DNA of 9,145 nt from an uncultured Candidatus Saccharibacteria bacterium (GCA_947253405.1 CAMXZF010000023.1:1-9145); one strand, 5' to 3'; positions 1 to 7,226 are shown, counted from the first letter of the stretch. Made by a program: numbers and translations. Notes: generated by a model from the sequence alone, not told the origin.

Positions 1-14
1 TGTATAAGAGACAG
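1..14. other. Residual Nextera/Tn5 sequencing adapter (artefact)
   Basis: The first 14 bases, TGTATAAGAGACAG, are identical to the 3' portion of the Tn5 mosaic end used in Nextera libraries. Downstream of base 15 the ligA reading frame matches the family residue by residue. At the junction the translation switches from family-like sequence (VQDIVLSI) to CLLY, which is what the reverse complement of the adapter encodes. These bases should be trimmed and not read as genome. The window therefore starts at a contig end. Confidence 0.93.
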
Positions 15-1039
15 ATACTAAGGACGATATCTTGAACTTTAGTGGTGGCAGTTTCTGCCGGATATTTGTAGGCAATAACGCCACGCGGATTTTTCCCTAC
101 GATGCCTAAATCGGCATATAGTTTACGGGAATTGACTTTAATGACAAGCCCATCGGTATTAAACGGTAATTGTTTTTGCAAGTTATTAGGAAATTCTTTG
201 GCATACTTTAGAGCGCTACTAAAATTTGGTTCTAAGTGCGCGCTTTTATTGACTTGAAAGCCTAAGGTAAAAAGCGCACTATAAACTGCCTCGTTAGTGC
301 TAAGCCTGTCGCTATCCGCTATTAAGTCATAGGCATAAAATTCTAGTGGTCTAGAGGCGGCTATTTTAGGATCGAGCTGTCTAATTGTGCCAGCAGCTAG
401 GTTACGAGGGTTAGAAAAGGTTTTTTCTCTTAAGCTAGCCAGTTTTTCATTCATAAGCTGAAAGTTTTTTCTAGACATAATAATTTCCCCCCTAACTTCT
501 AGCTCGCCATTAATTGGCAGAGTCGCATTGCTGTGGAGTTTTAGGGGTACACTTTTAATAGTTTTAACGTTAGAGGTCACTACTTCACCTACCCAACCAT
601 CACCACGAGTAACTGCCCTAACCAATATGCCATTTTGATAGTGCAACGAACAAGCCAGGCCGTCCATCTTTGGATCTAGCCAAAAACCACCGTCTTTAAA
701 TTCGTCTAGCTGTTTGGAGTTAAGGTTTTTGGTTATATAGTTAAGATTTCGCTCAAACCAAGCTTTAGCCTCAGTATCAGAAAAAGCATCAAGGATCGAT
801 GTCATACGTTTTTTGTGGCGATATTTTTCAAATTTATCAAGTGGCTTAGCGGCAATACGCTGCGTTGGAGAATCGGGCGTAATTAAATCGGGGTATTTAT
901 TTTCAATTTGTTTTAGCTCACTTAATAAAGAGTCATATATTGAGTCATCAACACTAGGGTTATCTAAGACATAATATTCATAGGCCAGCCTATTTAGCTG
1001 GTCGCGCAACACTTTAACTCTGTCTCTAATTTTATTCAT
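15..1039 (-). CDS. ligA: NAD-dependent DNA ligase LigA, N-terminal half (cut by contig end)
   Basis: LigA joins DNA nicks using NAD+ in replication and repair. About 341 codons are present, of roughly 670 in a usual LigA. I translated them by hand without meeting a stop. The order is the Ia domain (YEYYVLDNPSVDDSIYD, about 20-36), then the adenylation domain with the AMP-accepting lysine K124 in PKMDG. RGD (145-147), RGEI (183-186), SNPRNLAAGTIRQLDP (209-224), DGLVIKV (296-302, K301) and AYKYPAE (323-329, K325) follow. The OB fold, zinc finger, HhH and BRCT domains lie beyond the contig end. The ATG at 1039 is the first possible start, since TAG and TAA stand in frame just upstream. The only SD-like element is a weak GGA 12 nt before it. 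The gene follows the unknown membrane-protein gene by 26 bp and is probably co-transcribed with it. Confidence 0.96.
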
Positions 1040-1065
1040 TTACTATGTTAATCCATGAAATGAAG

Positions 1066-2481
1066 TTATTTTTTAGTTTGATCTAGGTTTTTTTCGGCAT
1101 TGATAGCGCGTGAGCGCGATATCTTTTCGGTAGCTTCATCGTGGCGCTTTTTCCAAGCCTTATAAATCTTTTCCCAAATGTAGACACGCTTACGTTTTGC
1201 CAATTTGTTTGGCAGTGGCGTTGGATCGTCAACTAGCTTGCGGTATAAGATGTATATATAGCTAGAACACCATAGCATCGTGATCGTGCTAAGTATTAAA
1301 ACCACTATTGGCACTAGCGGTTGCCAAGTTAATTTTAGGGCTGAGTCTAGGAGTATAGCTGGTGTCAAGATAGCTAGCCAAATAACAGCTATAGGTATCA
1401 TCATAACAACTAGTCTTAATAGTATTTTGGCGCGTCGACCCACTACTAAGTCGCCAGCAGCGCGCATAGCGGTTAAAGGATACATACCTGGTAGCGAAGA
1501 GATAATAAGGGCTATAAAGCTAGTGACCATCCAATAAAGTGTCAGTATTATTATCAGAAACATTGCACACCAAGCGGCCATATTTTCGATTTGTATACCA
1601 GAGTTGATTATACCGACAGCAGTCATAGAGTTATAGGCCGCAAAAGCTAAGCCGGCAGGCACAACCTGTAAGGCAATAATAGAAAAAATTACTACCATTG
1701 ACATAATTGATCCACCGCTATTATAGATACCATCGCGCAAGTTAACTTTTTTACCGTTAATGCGCTGTCTAATTAGCCAAACAACCGTTAACCAGCCATA
1801 GATTAATAAAGCTGCCGATAGAATAGTCTGCCCCGGATCTAGGGCTCTATCGCCGTTGGTGATAGCTTGGGAAAATAGTGACGGCCATTTAATCCAGGCT
1901 TCAACGCCAGATTTATCCAAAGAGTTGCGGAATTCATTAAAGGCTTCTTGGTTCATAAGGCCGACAATTAAAATTGAAAGACCAGCGTAAACCAGCATAA
2001 ATTTAGTAAACAGCCAAGCGTTATCACGCAAAAAGCTGTAGACTTCACCAATGAAGCTAAAGTAGCCACGCATTTTAATATTGCGACTAGATTGGCCTTT
2101 GTTGGTCAAATAAAAGGTTCGATGTGGTCGTCGTGATTGATAATCTTTAGCTTTACGAACCAAACGTCGCCAGATAGATTTAAATAATCTACCAATAGCA
2201 AAAAAAGGTGTTAGTATTTTATAGACAATAGGGCTAAATTGATATATTTTTGACGATTCCATGCGATCGATACGCTGGTTTTGCCTTTCTCTAGTCTTGT
2301 GGATTTTTTTAGTAAGCTTAAGTTGCTTTTGTTCTATATTTCTTTTTAGACGCTCTGATTTAGAGATAAGAGATTCGTCTAGAGCTTTGCGCCGGTTAAT
2401 TAAGATATGTTCGTGCCTAGACACTTTATATTGCCCACTACTCAACTGTTCTTTTTTTACTCTATTGTCTTTCTTTTTCAT
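1066..2481 (-). CDS. Integral membrane protein of unknown function, six predicted TM helices
   Basis: I do not recognise a family with confidence. The 471-residue protein has a very basic, probably coiled-coil N-terminus (about 1-75, rich in K, R, E and Q), a basic juxtamembrane stretch (about 95-121), and six hydrophobic segments at about 158-175, 219-237, 258-282, 303-327, 353-378 and 388-412. A strongly basic C-terminal tail (424-471) follows. Both charged ends should be cytoplasmic by the positive-inside rule, which fits an even helix number. The segment AGDLVVGRRAKILLRL (342-357) before TM5 recalls multi-pass membrane domains of the glycerophosphodiester phosphodiesterase membrane-domain type, but this is only a resemblance. 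The start lies 7 bp after the htpX stop with no SD, so it probably relies on coupling to lemA-htpX. ligA follows after 26 bp. No catalytic motif is visible. Confidence 0.85.
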   Translation of the reverse strand: MKKKDNRVKKEQLSSGQYKVSRHEHILINRRKALDESLISKSERLKRNIEQKQLKLTKKIHKTRERQNQRIDRMESSKIYQFSPIVYKILTPFFAIGRLFKSIWRRLVRKAKDYQSRRPHRTFYLTNKGQSSRNIKMRGYFSFIGEVYSFLRDNAWLFTKFMLVYAGLSILIVGLMNQEAFNEFRNSLDKSGVEAWIKWPSLFSQAITNGDRALDPGQTILSAALLIYGWLTVVWLIRQRINGKKVNLRDGIYNSGGSIMSMVVIFSIIALQVVPAGLAFAAYNSMTAVGIINSGIQIENMAAWCAMFLIIILTLYWMVTSFIALIISSLPGMYPLTAMRAAGDLVVGRRAKILLRLVVMMIPIAVIWLAILTPAILLDSALKLTWQPLVPIVVLILSTITMLWCSSYIYILYRKLVDDPTPLPNKLAKRKRVYIWEKIYKAWKKRHDEATEKISRSRAINAEKNLDQTKK

Positions 2482-2488
2482 AAGTAGC

Positions 2489-3367
2489 TTACATTTTATT
2501 GATATTTGATCTTAATCGGGCAATTCTATCGTCTAAAGGTGGATGTGTACTAAATAATTTAGTTAAAAAACCCGATTTCATAGGATTATTAAAGAATAGG
2601 TGTGCTGTAGCAGTATTTTGTCGTCGCATCGGTCGAGCGTTTGATTTTAGTTTTTCGAGAGCGTCGGCTAAAGCTTCGGGGTCACGTGTAGTTAGTGCGC
2701 CAGAGGCATCAGCTAGATATTCACGCTGTCTAGATATAGCTAACTGGGTTAATAGGGCAACAATTGGTGCAATAATAGCAGCAAAAACTCCGATTAACAT
2801 AAAAACACCATTGCGACTAGACTGATCTTTATCGTCGCTATAGAATGACATTCTTAAAAGCATGTCGGCAATAAAGCTGATTGCGCCGACTAGGCCAAAA
2901 ACAATCATGTTAACACGAATATCATAGTTTTTAACATGAGACATCTCGTGCGCCATTACAGCATTAAGCTCTCTTTTTGTCATTATATCCAATATACCAG
3001 TGGTGGCAGCAACGTAGGCATGTTTTGGATCGCGACCAGTTGCAAATGCATTGGGTGCGGGATCGTCAATAATAAAAACTCTCGGCATTGGCATACCTTC
3101 GCTAATAGCAAGGTTCTCTACGATATTCCATAGTTCAGGACAATCTTTTTTAGTTATTTCCCTGCCACCATTAAGAATGATTGCTGTTTTGCTGGCAGCG
3201 AAATACTGAATGGTGGAGTATAGTAAAGCTACAACCAAGACTATTATAGTTATTGAGTAATCTTGATAAGCCATACCAGCTATCCAACCAAGTCCGCCAA
3301 TGAGCAGTAGGAATACTGCCATAATAATGACAGTATTCCGCTTGTTCTTGCTAATCGCACTATACAT
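2489..3367 (-). CDS. htpX: HtpX-like membrane zinc metalloprotease (M48B)
   Basis: HtpX degrades misfolded or damaged membrane proteins at the cytoplasmic membrane. The 292-residue length is typical. Two hydrophobic segments at about 12-32 and 39-57 come first. Then comes the HExxH zinc site H140-E-M-S-H144, two more hydrophobic segments (about 154-172 and 188-210), the third zinc ligand E216 in SRQREYLAD, and the conserved C-terminal STHPPLDDRI (273-282). All expected catalytic residues are present, so the enzyme should be active. The ATG lies 23 bp after the lemA stop; the leader (CTAGATTTATTAAA) has no SD. lemA-htpX adjacency is common in bacteria and supports both calls. The gene is probably expressed from the lemA promoter. 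Confidence 0.95.
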   Translation of the reverse strand: MYSAISKNKRNTVIIMAVFLLLIGGLGWIAGMAYQDYSITIIVLVVALLYSTIQYFAASKTAIILNGGREITKKDCPELWNIVENLAISEGMPMPRVFIIDDPAPNAFATGRDPKHAYVAATTGILDIMTKRELNAVMAHEMSHVKNYDIRVNMIVFGLVGAISFIADMLLRMSFYSDDKDQSSRNGVFMLIGVFAAIIAPIVALLTQLAISRQREYLADASGALTTRDPEALADALEKLKSNARPMRRQNTATAHLFFNNPMKSGFLTKLFSTHPPLDDRIARLRSNINKM

Positions 3368-3390
3368 TTTAATAAATCTAGGCTTTAGAG

Positions 3391-3957
3391 TTAAAATTTA
3401 ACTTTTGGTGCTTCTTCGATAGCTTTACGATCTTCAACTTCAAAGAATTCTCTTTGCTTAAAGCTAAAGATAGCAGCAAATATATTATCAGGAAAAGTTT
3501 GAATTTTAGTATTTAAATCTCTTACGCCACCGTTATAAAAGCGGCGAGCGGCCTGAATTTTATCTTCAGTGTCGGTAATTTCAGCTTGTAAGTGCTGAAA
3601 GTTTTCTGAAGCGCGTAGGGTTGGGTAAGCCTCAGAGACAGCGAATAAAGATTTTAAGGCATCTTGGAATTGATTTTCTGCTTTACCGGCGGCAGCTGGC
3701 CCCTGCTCTGCTGCTTTAGTTATAGCCGAGCGTGCCTCGGTAACTTTTTCAAAAACTTCTTTTTCGTGTTTGGCGTAGCCTTTAACTGATTCAATTAAGT
3801 TAGGCAGTAAATCAGAGCGACGTTTTAATTGCACGGTGATATCACTCCAAGCTTCATCAACGCGGACACGCAGTTTTACTAAACTATTGTAAATGCCAAC
3901 TATAGCGCCGATGATCACGACGGCTACGACTACAAGTATTATTGCCCAAATAGGCAT
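3391..3957 (-). CDS. lemA: LemA family membrane-anchored helical protein
   Basis: This is a 188-residue LemA protein, the usual size. A single N-terminal hydrophobic helix (about 3-23) serves as a signal anchor. The family signature around YNSLVKLRVRVDEAWSDI (23-40), QLKRRSDLLPNLIESVKGYA (43-62) and KHEKEVF (63-69) follows, then an all-helical body. The biochemical role of LemA is not settled. It is repeatedly found next to HtpX-type proteases, as here (23 bp), which suggests a role in membrane quality control. The ATG at 3957 is fixed by a strong SD (AAAGGAGGA) just upstream, and a promoter lies in the 103-bp gap before it. lemA therefore appears to open a new transcription unit. The protein has no cysteine. 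Confidence 0.95.
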   Translation of the reverse strand: MPIWAIILVVVAVVIIGAIVGIYNSLVKLRVRVDEAWSDITVQLKRRSDLLPNLIESVKGYAKHEKEVFEKVTEARSAITKAAEQGPAAAGKAENQFQDALKSLFAVSEAYPTLRASENFQHLQAEITDTEDKIQAARRFYNGGVRDLNTKIQTFPDNIFAAIFSFKQREFFEVEDRKAIEEAPKVKF

Positions 3958-3960
3958 GTT

Positions 3961-3969
3961 TCCTCCTTT
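3961..3969 (-). promoter_or_regulatory. Strong Shine-Dalgarno site of lemA
   Basis: On the minus strand the bases read AAAGGAGGA, with the AGGAGG core four bases from the ATG at 3957. It is one of only two strong SD sites in the window and decides the lemA start. Confidence 0.85.
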
Positions 3970-3986
3970 ATTAGAATTATAGCTAT

Positions 3987-4015
3987 ATTCTATCGCATTA
4001 AGCTAGTATATTCAA
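3987..4015 (-). promoter_or_regulatory. Predicted sigma-70-type promoter of lemA-htpX unit
   Basis: On the minus strand, TTGAAT (4015-4010) is separated by exactly 17 bases from TAGAAT (3992-3987). The match is 4/6 to the -35 and 5/6 to the -10 consensus. Transcription would start near 3980 and give a leader of about 23 nt containing the SD. A perfect TATAAT (3981-3976) lies just downstream but has no good -35 and would leave a leader too short to hold the SD. AT-rich sequence makes chance matches easy. Confidence 0.5.
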
Positions 4016-4060
4016 TCTATAAAATTGTTTTCTAACCCCTTAACTAGCAAGGATATGACT

Positions 4061-5524
4061 TTAGGATTGGCGTTTTTCTAGAGACATAAATTTTAGACGA
4101 TCTGGGTGGAAATATAGCTCAATTTGGCCAGTTGGGCCGTTACGGTGTTTGCTTATTATTAAGTCAGTAATGTGTTGCCGTTCGGTGTCGGGATTATAGT
4201 AGTCTTCACGATAAATAAACATCACTAAGTCAGCATCTTGCTCAATAGATCCACTTTCCCTTAGGTCAGATAACATAGGTTTTTTATCTGGTCGTGATTC
4301 GACAGTTCGACTTAACTGGCTTAAAGCTAGAACGGGAACATCTAACTCGCGAGCAACTAACTTAAGGCCACGAGAGATTTCACTAACTTCTTGCACACGA
4401 TTATCGCCATAATTTTTACTGCCACTCATTAATTGTAGGTAGTCTACTATAATTAGCCCCAAAGGAGTTTTGTGGGCTTGACGCTGCGCCAGTGTTTTCA
4501 TTTCTAGCACACTTAGTCCAGGTCGATCACTAAAGAATATTGGCGCTTCAGCCATTTCGCCCATAGCTTCACTAATTTTGGCAAAGTCCTCTTCGGTTAG
4601 CTTGCCTGTTCTAATATTCCAGCTATCAACACCGGCAGCTTCAGCTACCATGCGGTCAACTGTTTGAGAGTTGCTCATTTCTAGGTTAAAGATCAAAACA
4701 GACTTTTTTTCACGCGTAGCAACATTATAGGCAATGTTTTGTGCTAAGGTTGATTTGCCCATCGCTGGCCTAGCAGCTAATACAATAAGGTCGGATTTTT
4801 GTAAGCCGGCAGTTAGGCGATCTAGATCTTTAAAGCCAGTACGCATACCACGCAATTTATCTTTATTACGATGCAGATCTTCCATGCGGTCGAACGATTC
4901 TGTCAAAATTGACTCTAAAGACACAAGCTCACTTTTTTCAGAAGATTCACTAACTGCGTATAGATCAGCCTCAGCTTGAGATAAAATCGATTGAACTTCC
5001 TCTTCTTCAGAAAAAGCAAGCTGGCTAATGCGCGATCCGGCGCTAATTAAGCGACGACGGACAGCTGCCATAACAATTATGTTGGCATATTCTTCAGCGT
5101 GAGCTGACGAAGGTACGTAGTTAGTGAGGTCGCCAATATATTGCGCCCCACCAACTTGTTTTAATAATTTGGCGGCGCGTAACTCATGGCTTAAGGTTAA
5201 TAAGTCAATCGGAGCGTGACGTTGATAAAGTTTTAAAATAGCATCAAATATTAAGCTGTGGCGCTTATCATAAAAATCATTAGGGTGAATTTTATCGGCA
5301 ATATCAGCCATCACTTCTTCGTCCATTAGTATTGCCCCAAGTAAAGACATCTCAGCATCAATATTTTGCGGTGGAATTTTCCCGCCATAAGATTGATTTT
5401 TAGATGACTCTCTAGTTGTTTTTTTAGATTTATTGTTAGACAAGTTGATTGAAGCGTTAACTATGGGCGTATTATCAGGATTTTGATCAGATAAATCAGC
5501 CGACACTGAACTAGCTTTAGCCAT
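4061..5524 (-). CDS. dnaB: Replicative DNA helicase DnaB
   Basis: DnaB is the hexameric helicase that unwinds DNA at the replication fork. After a low-complexity extension (about 1-48), the N-terminal domain starts at PPQNIDAEMSLLGAIL (51-66) and runs to about 150, followed by a linker helix. The RecA-like domain has Walker A ARPAMGKST (251-259, K257), NLEMS (280-284), Walker B LIIVDYLQLM (357-366, D361), LSQLSR (401-406), DLRESGSIEQDAD (420-432) and the arginine-finger region KHRNGPTG (459-466). It is complete and should be active. The ATG at 5524 overlaps the dnaX stop by 8 bp (ATGGCTAA) and has an excellent SD. The next Met, residue 58, lies inside the conserved domain, so the extension is real if this start is used. 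No intein is present and there is no cysteine. No clear terminator follows. Confidence 0.98.
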   Translation of the reverse strand: MAKASSVSADLSDQNPDNTPIVNASINLSNNKSKKTTRESSKNQSYGGKIPPQNIDAEMSLLGAILMDEEVMADIADKIHPNDFYDKRHSLIFDAILKLYQRHAPIDLLTLSHELRAAKLLKQVGGAQYIGDLTNYVPSSAHAEEYANIIVMAAVRRRLISAGSRISQLAFSEEEEVQSILSQAEADLYAVSESSEKSELVSLESILTESFDRMEDLHRNKDKLRGMRTGFKDLDRLTAGLQKSDLIVLAARPAMGKSTLAQNIAYNVATREKKSVLIFNLEMSNSQTVDRMVAEAAGVDSWNIRTGKLTEEDFAKISEAMGEMAEAPIFFSDRPGLSVLEMKTLAQRQAHKTPLGLIIVDYLQLMSGSKNYGDNRVQEVSEISRGLKLVARELDVPVLALSQLSRTVESRPDKKPMLSDLRESGSIEQDADLVMFIYREDYYNPDTERQHITDLIISKHRNGPTGQIELYFHPDRLKFMSLEKRQS

Positions 5525-6998
5525 GTTTAATTACCTCCCCGCCCCCCATTATATCTAAAATTTTTGAAGCCACAGAGTCGTTCGGTACGGATTGGTCGGA
5601 CACGGTTATATTTAAAGCTTTATCGTATAGATTTTTATAAGCTAGATTTAACACATCTTTAAATTTATTGGCGTTAGCCTTTTTGCGGTGAAACTTCTTT
5701 GGAAAAAATAAAGTTAGTTCAGTTTTATCTTGGTTAAAACGATAATCGGCGAGCTTGACTAGCGACTTAGCCGCGGGTTCATCCATGTTGTTGATTTCTT
5801 CGATTAAATCAGACCAAGAAAAGTTTATCTGCGGGTTATCTGAGGCGTTACCTGATATTTTATTAGTTTCGCTAGTTTCTTCGGGCTCTTTAGCTGTCGC
5901 GGTTTCTTTAGATTCTTCTTTACTAGTTGAGTCAATTAATTTTTGGCTTGATTTATCTACATGCTTTATAGATGGTTTTTTATCGATAGCTGGCGTCGGT
6001 TTAGTTTCTTCCTCTTCTCGGCTAGATGAGTTTTTTAATGATTCTATAACTAGGATAGCTAGAAGTTTTGCATCAGGCAGAGCGTATTTGCTGACCTCCA
6101 ATAGTTGATCTATAAAATAATAATAACTAGGTTTGGCGCTAGCCCTAGAGTCTAAATAGTCGACCATCTGTTTAGCTATGGCCGTAGCAGATAGACCACT
6201 ATCAAAAAGCGCTTTTATAGTCTTAATAATAGATTTAGTGTCGCCCAACTGAATATTACTAAAAATGTTGTCCATGGTTGATTCCGGCACAAAGCTCAGA
6301 ATTTGCTCCACATCAGCAGTGTCAATTTTTTTATTTAAATTAGATATTTGATCTAGTAAAGTAATTGAATCTCTAACACTACCGCCACCGGCTTTGGCAA
6401 TTAATTCTAGGGCACTATCAGTTATCTCAATATTTTCCTTTTTAGCGATATTGCTTAAATGAGATTTTAGGGTGTTAATTTCAACTGGCTTAAAATGAAA
6501 GCGTTGCACTCTAGATAAAATAGTAGGCGGAACTTTTTGTAGTTCGGTGGTAGCTAAAATAAAAATAGCGTGCTGGGGTGGTTCTTCGATTGTTTTTAAT
6601 AAAGCATTAAAGGCCGATTTCGATAGCATATGGAATTCGTCGATAATATAGATTTTATAGGCGGATTTCATGGGGGCTAGATTAATATTATTACGTAGTT
6701 CTCGGATATCTTCTACGCTGTTGTTGCTAGCGGCGTCGATCTCTATAATGTCAATGTCAGAGCTATCGATGTTATTGGTGTAATCGATGCCGTTAATTAA
6801 GTGAGCTAGAATTCTAGCTACTGTGGTTTTGCCGGTACCGCGTTGGCCAGTAAATAGATAGGCATGCACGAAACTTTTGCTATTAACTGCAAGGCTAAGT
6901 ATATCAGTCACTTGACGTTGACCGATGACTTGCTTTAGATCGGTTGGTCGATATTTACGATATAAAGCTAAATGTGTTGTCTGCCTACTTTCTACCAT
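5517..6998 (-). CDS. dnaX: DNA polymerase III clamp-loader subunit tau/gamma (DnaX)
   Basis: DnaX is the motor subunit of the clamp loader that places the sliding clamp on primed DNA. Numbered from the chosen start (493 aa): ALYRKYRP (11-18), Walker A GQRGTGKTT (51-59, K57), Walker B IIDEFH (118-123), sensor-1 ATTE (149-152), arginine-finger ILSRV (160-164), sensor-2 GGSVRDS (205-211), and collar domain about 215-325. A charged S/T/E/K-rich linker (about 325-385) and a C-terminal tau-like domain (about 392-475) complete it. The four zinc-binding cysteines usual between Walker A and IEIDAASN are missing; only about 20 residues separate these elements and the protein has no cysteine. The frame is open to an ATG at 7022, but 6998 gives a family-like N-terminus and lies just below a TATAAT. 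Neither start has an SD. The 3' end overlaps dnaB. I found no convincing programmed-frameshift heptamer for a gamma form. Confidence 0.97.
   Translation of the reverse strand: MVESRQTTHLALYRKYRPTDLKQVIGQRQVTDILSLAVNSKSFVHAYLFTGQRGTGKTTVARILAHLINGIDYTNNIDSSDIDIIEIDAASNNSVEDIRELRNNINLAPMKSAYKIYIIDEFHMLSKSAFNALLKTIEEPPQHAIFILATTELQKVPPTILSRVQRFHFKPVEINTLKSHLSNIAKKENIEITDSALELIAKAGGGSVRDSITLLDQISNLNKKIDTADVEQILSFVPESTMDNIFSNIQLGDTKSIIKTIKALFDSGLSATAIAKQMVDYLDSRASAKPSYYYFIDQLLEVSKYALPDAKLLAILVIESLKNSSSREEEETKPTPAIDKKPSIKHVDKSSQKLIDSTSKEESKETATAKEPEETSETNKISGNASDNPQINFSWSDLIEEINNMDEPAAKSLVKLADYRFNQDKTELTLFFPKKFHRKKANANKFKDVLNLAYKNLYDKALNITVSDQSVPNDSVASKILDIMGGGEVIKHG
5533..5538 (-). promoter_or_regulatory. 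Shine-Dalgarno site of dnaB inside the dnaX 3' end
   Basis: The minus strand reads GGAGGT eight bases before the dnaB ATG, within the last codons of dnaX (GGEV). With the 8-bp ORF overlap this points to translational coupling of dnaB to dnaX. Confidence 0.8.
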
Positions 6999-7010
6999 AT
7001 TGATATTGTT

Positions 7011-7039
7011 ATTATAGCGCATTAGTTACAGCATTAAAA
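7011..7039 (-). promoter_or_regulatory. Possible dnaX promoter
   Basis: A perfect TATAAT lies on the minus strand at 7016-7011. The -35 region at 17-bp spacing (7039-7034) reads TTTTAA, which is weak, and coincides with the U-tract of the tRNA terminator. Transcription would start near 7004, about 6 nt before the ATG at 6998, giving a nearly leaderless dnaX mRNA. A start at 7022 would then be upstream of the transcript. Confidence 0.4.
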
Positions 7040-7060
7040 AAGCCACCCAAGATAAGGTGG
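7036..7060 (-). terminator. Rho-independent terminator of the tRNA-Leu gene
   Basis: On the minus strand, CCACC (7060-7056) pairs with GGTGG (7047-7043), extended by one T-G pair around a six-base loop. A C and six T follow (7042-7036). It begins about 12 nt after the tRNA CCA end and separates the tRNA unit from dnaX. Confidence 0.8.
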
Positions 7061-7071
7061 AGTATTAATTC

Positions 7072-7156
7072 TGGTGCGCGAGAGAGGACTTGAACCTCCA
7101 CGCCCGAAGGCATATGCTCCTAAGGCATACGTGTATACCAATTTCACCACTCGCGC
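7072..7156 (-). tRNA. tRNA-Leu, anticodon UAG
   Basis: The 85-nt gene folds as a class II tRNA. It has acceptor stem GCGCGAG/CTCGCGC with discriminator A and encoded CCA, D-stem GTG/CAC with GGT in the loop, and anticodon stem TATGC/GCATA with loop CTTAGGA. The anticodon TAG is at 7122-7120 and reads CUA/CUN leucine codons. A short variable-arm stem with a TTCG loop (TGCC-TTCG-GGCG) and T-arm GGAGG-TTCAAGT-CCTCT follow. The long variable arm agrees with leucine identity. It has its own promoter upstream and terminator downstream. Confidence 0.97.
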
Positions 7157-7171
7157 AAAATTGACTTTAAT

Positions 7172-7200
7172 AATATAGCAAAAAACTTTGCTAGTCGCAA
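7172..7200 (-). promoter_or_regulatory. Predicted promoter of tRNA-Leu
   Basis: On the minus strand TTGCGA (7200-7195) and TATATT (7177-7172) are spaced by 17 bases, matching 4/6 and 5/6 of the consensus boxes. Transcription would start near 7165, about nine bases before the mature tRNA 5' end, which is a sensible distance. Confidence 0.6.
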
Positions 7201-7226
7201 CAAATTTTGCCCCTGAAAGAGCAAAG

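Noticed and set aside
1..14. Real transposon end inserted in ligA
   Set aside because: The sequence is the engineered library mosaic end at the extreme contig edge, with no transposon sequence beside it.
4021..4060. Terminator after dnaB
   Set aside because: Only a 4-bp CCTT/AAGG pairing with no T-tract is visible, which is not enough.
5988..6000. A-run followed by C in the dnaX linker as a frameshift heptamer
   Set aside because: The codon phase (AAA-AAA-CCA) does not match A-AAA-AAC and I saw no clear stimulatory hairpin.
6326..6332. Run of seven A on the dnaX coding strand as a programmed frameshift site for gamma
   Set aside because: The zero-frame is AAT-AAA-AAA-ATT, so the phase does not fit X-XXY-YYZ, and it lies before the collar domain, too early for a functional gamma.
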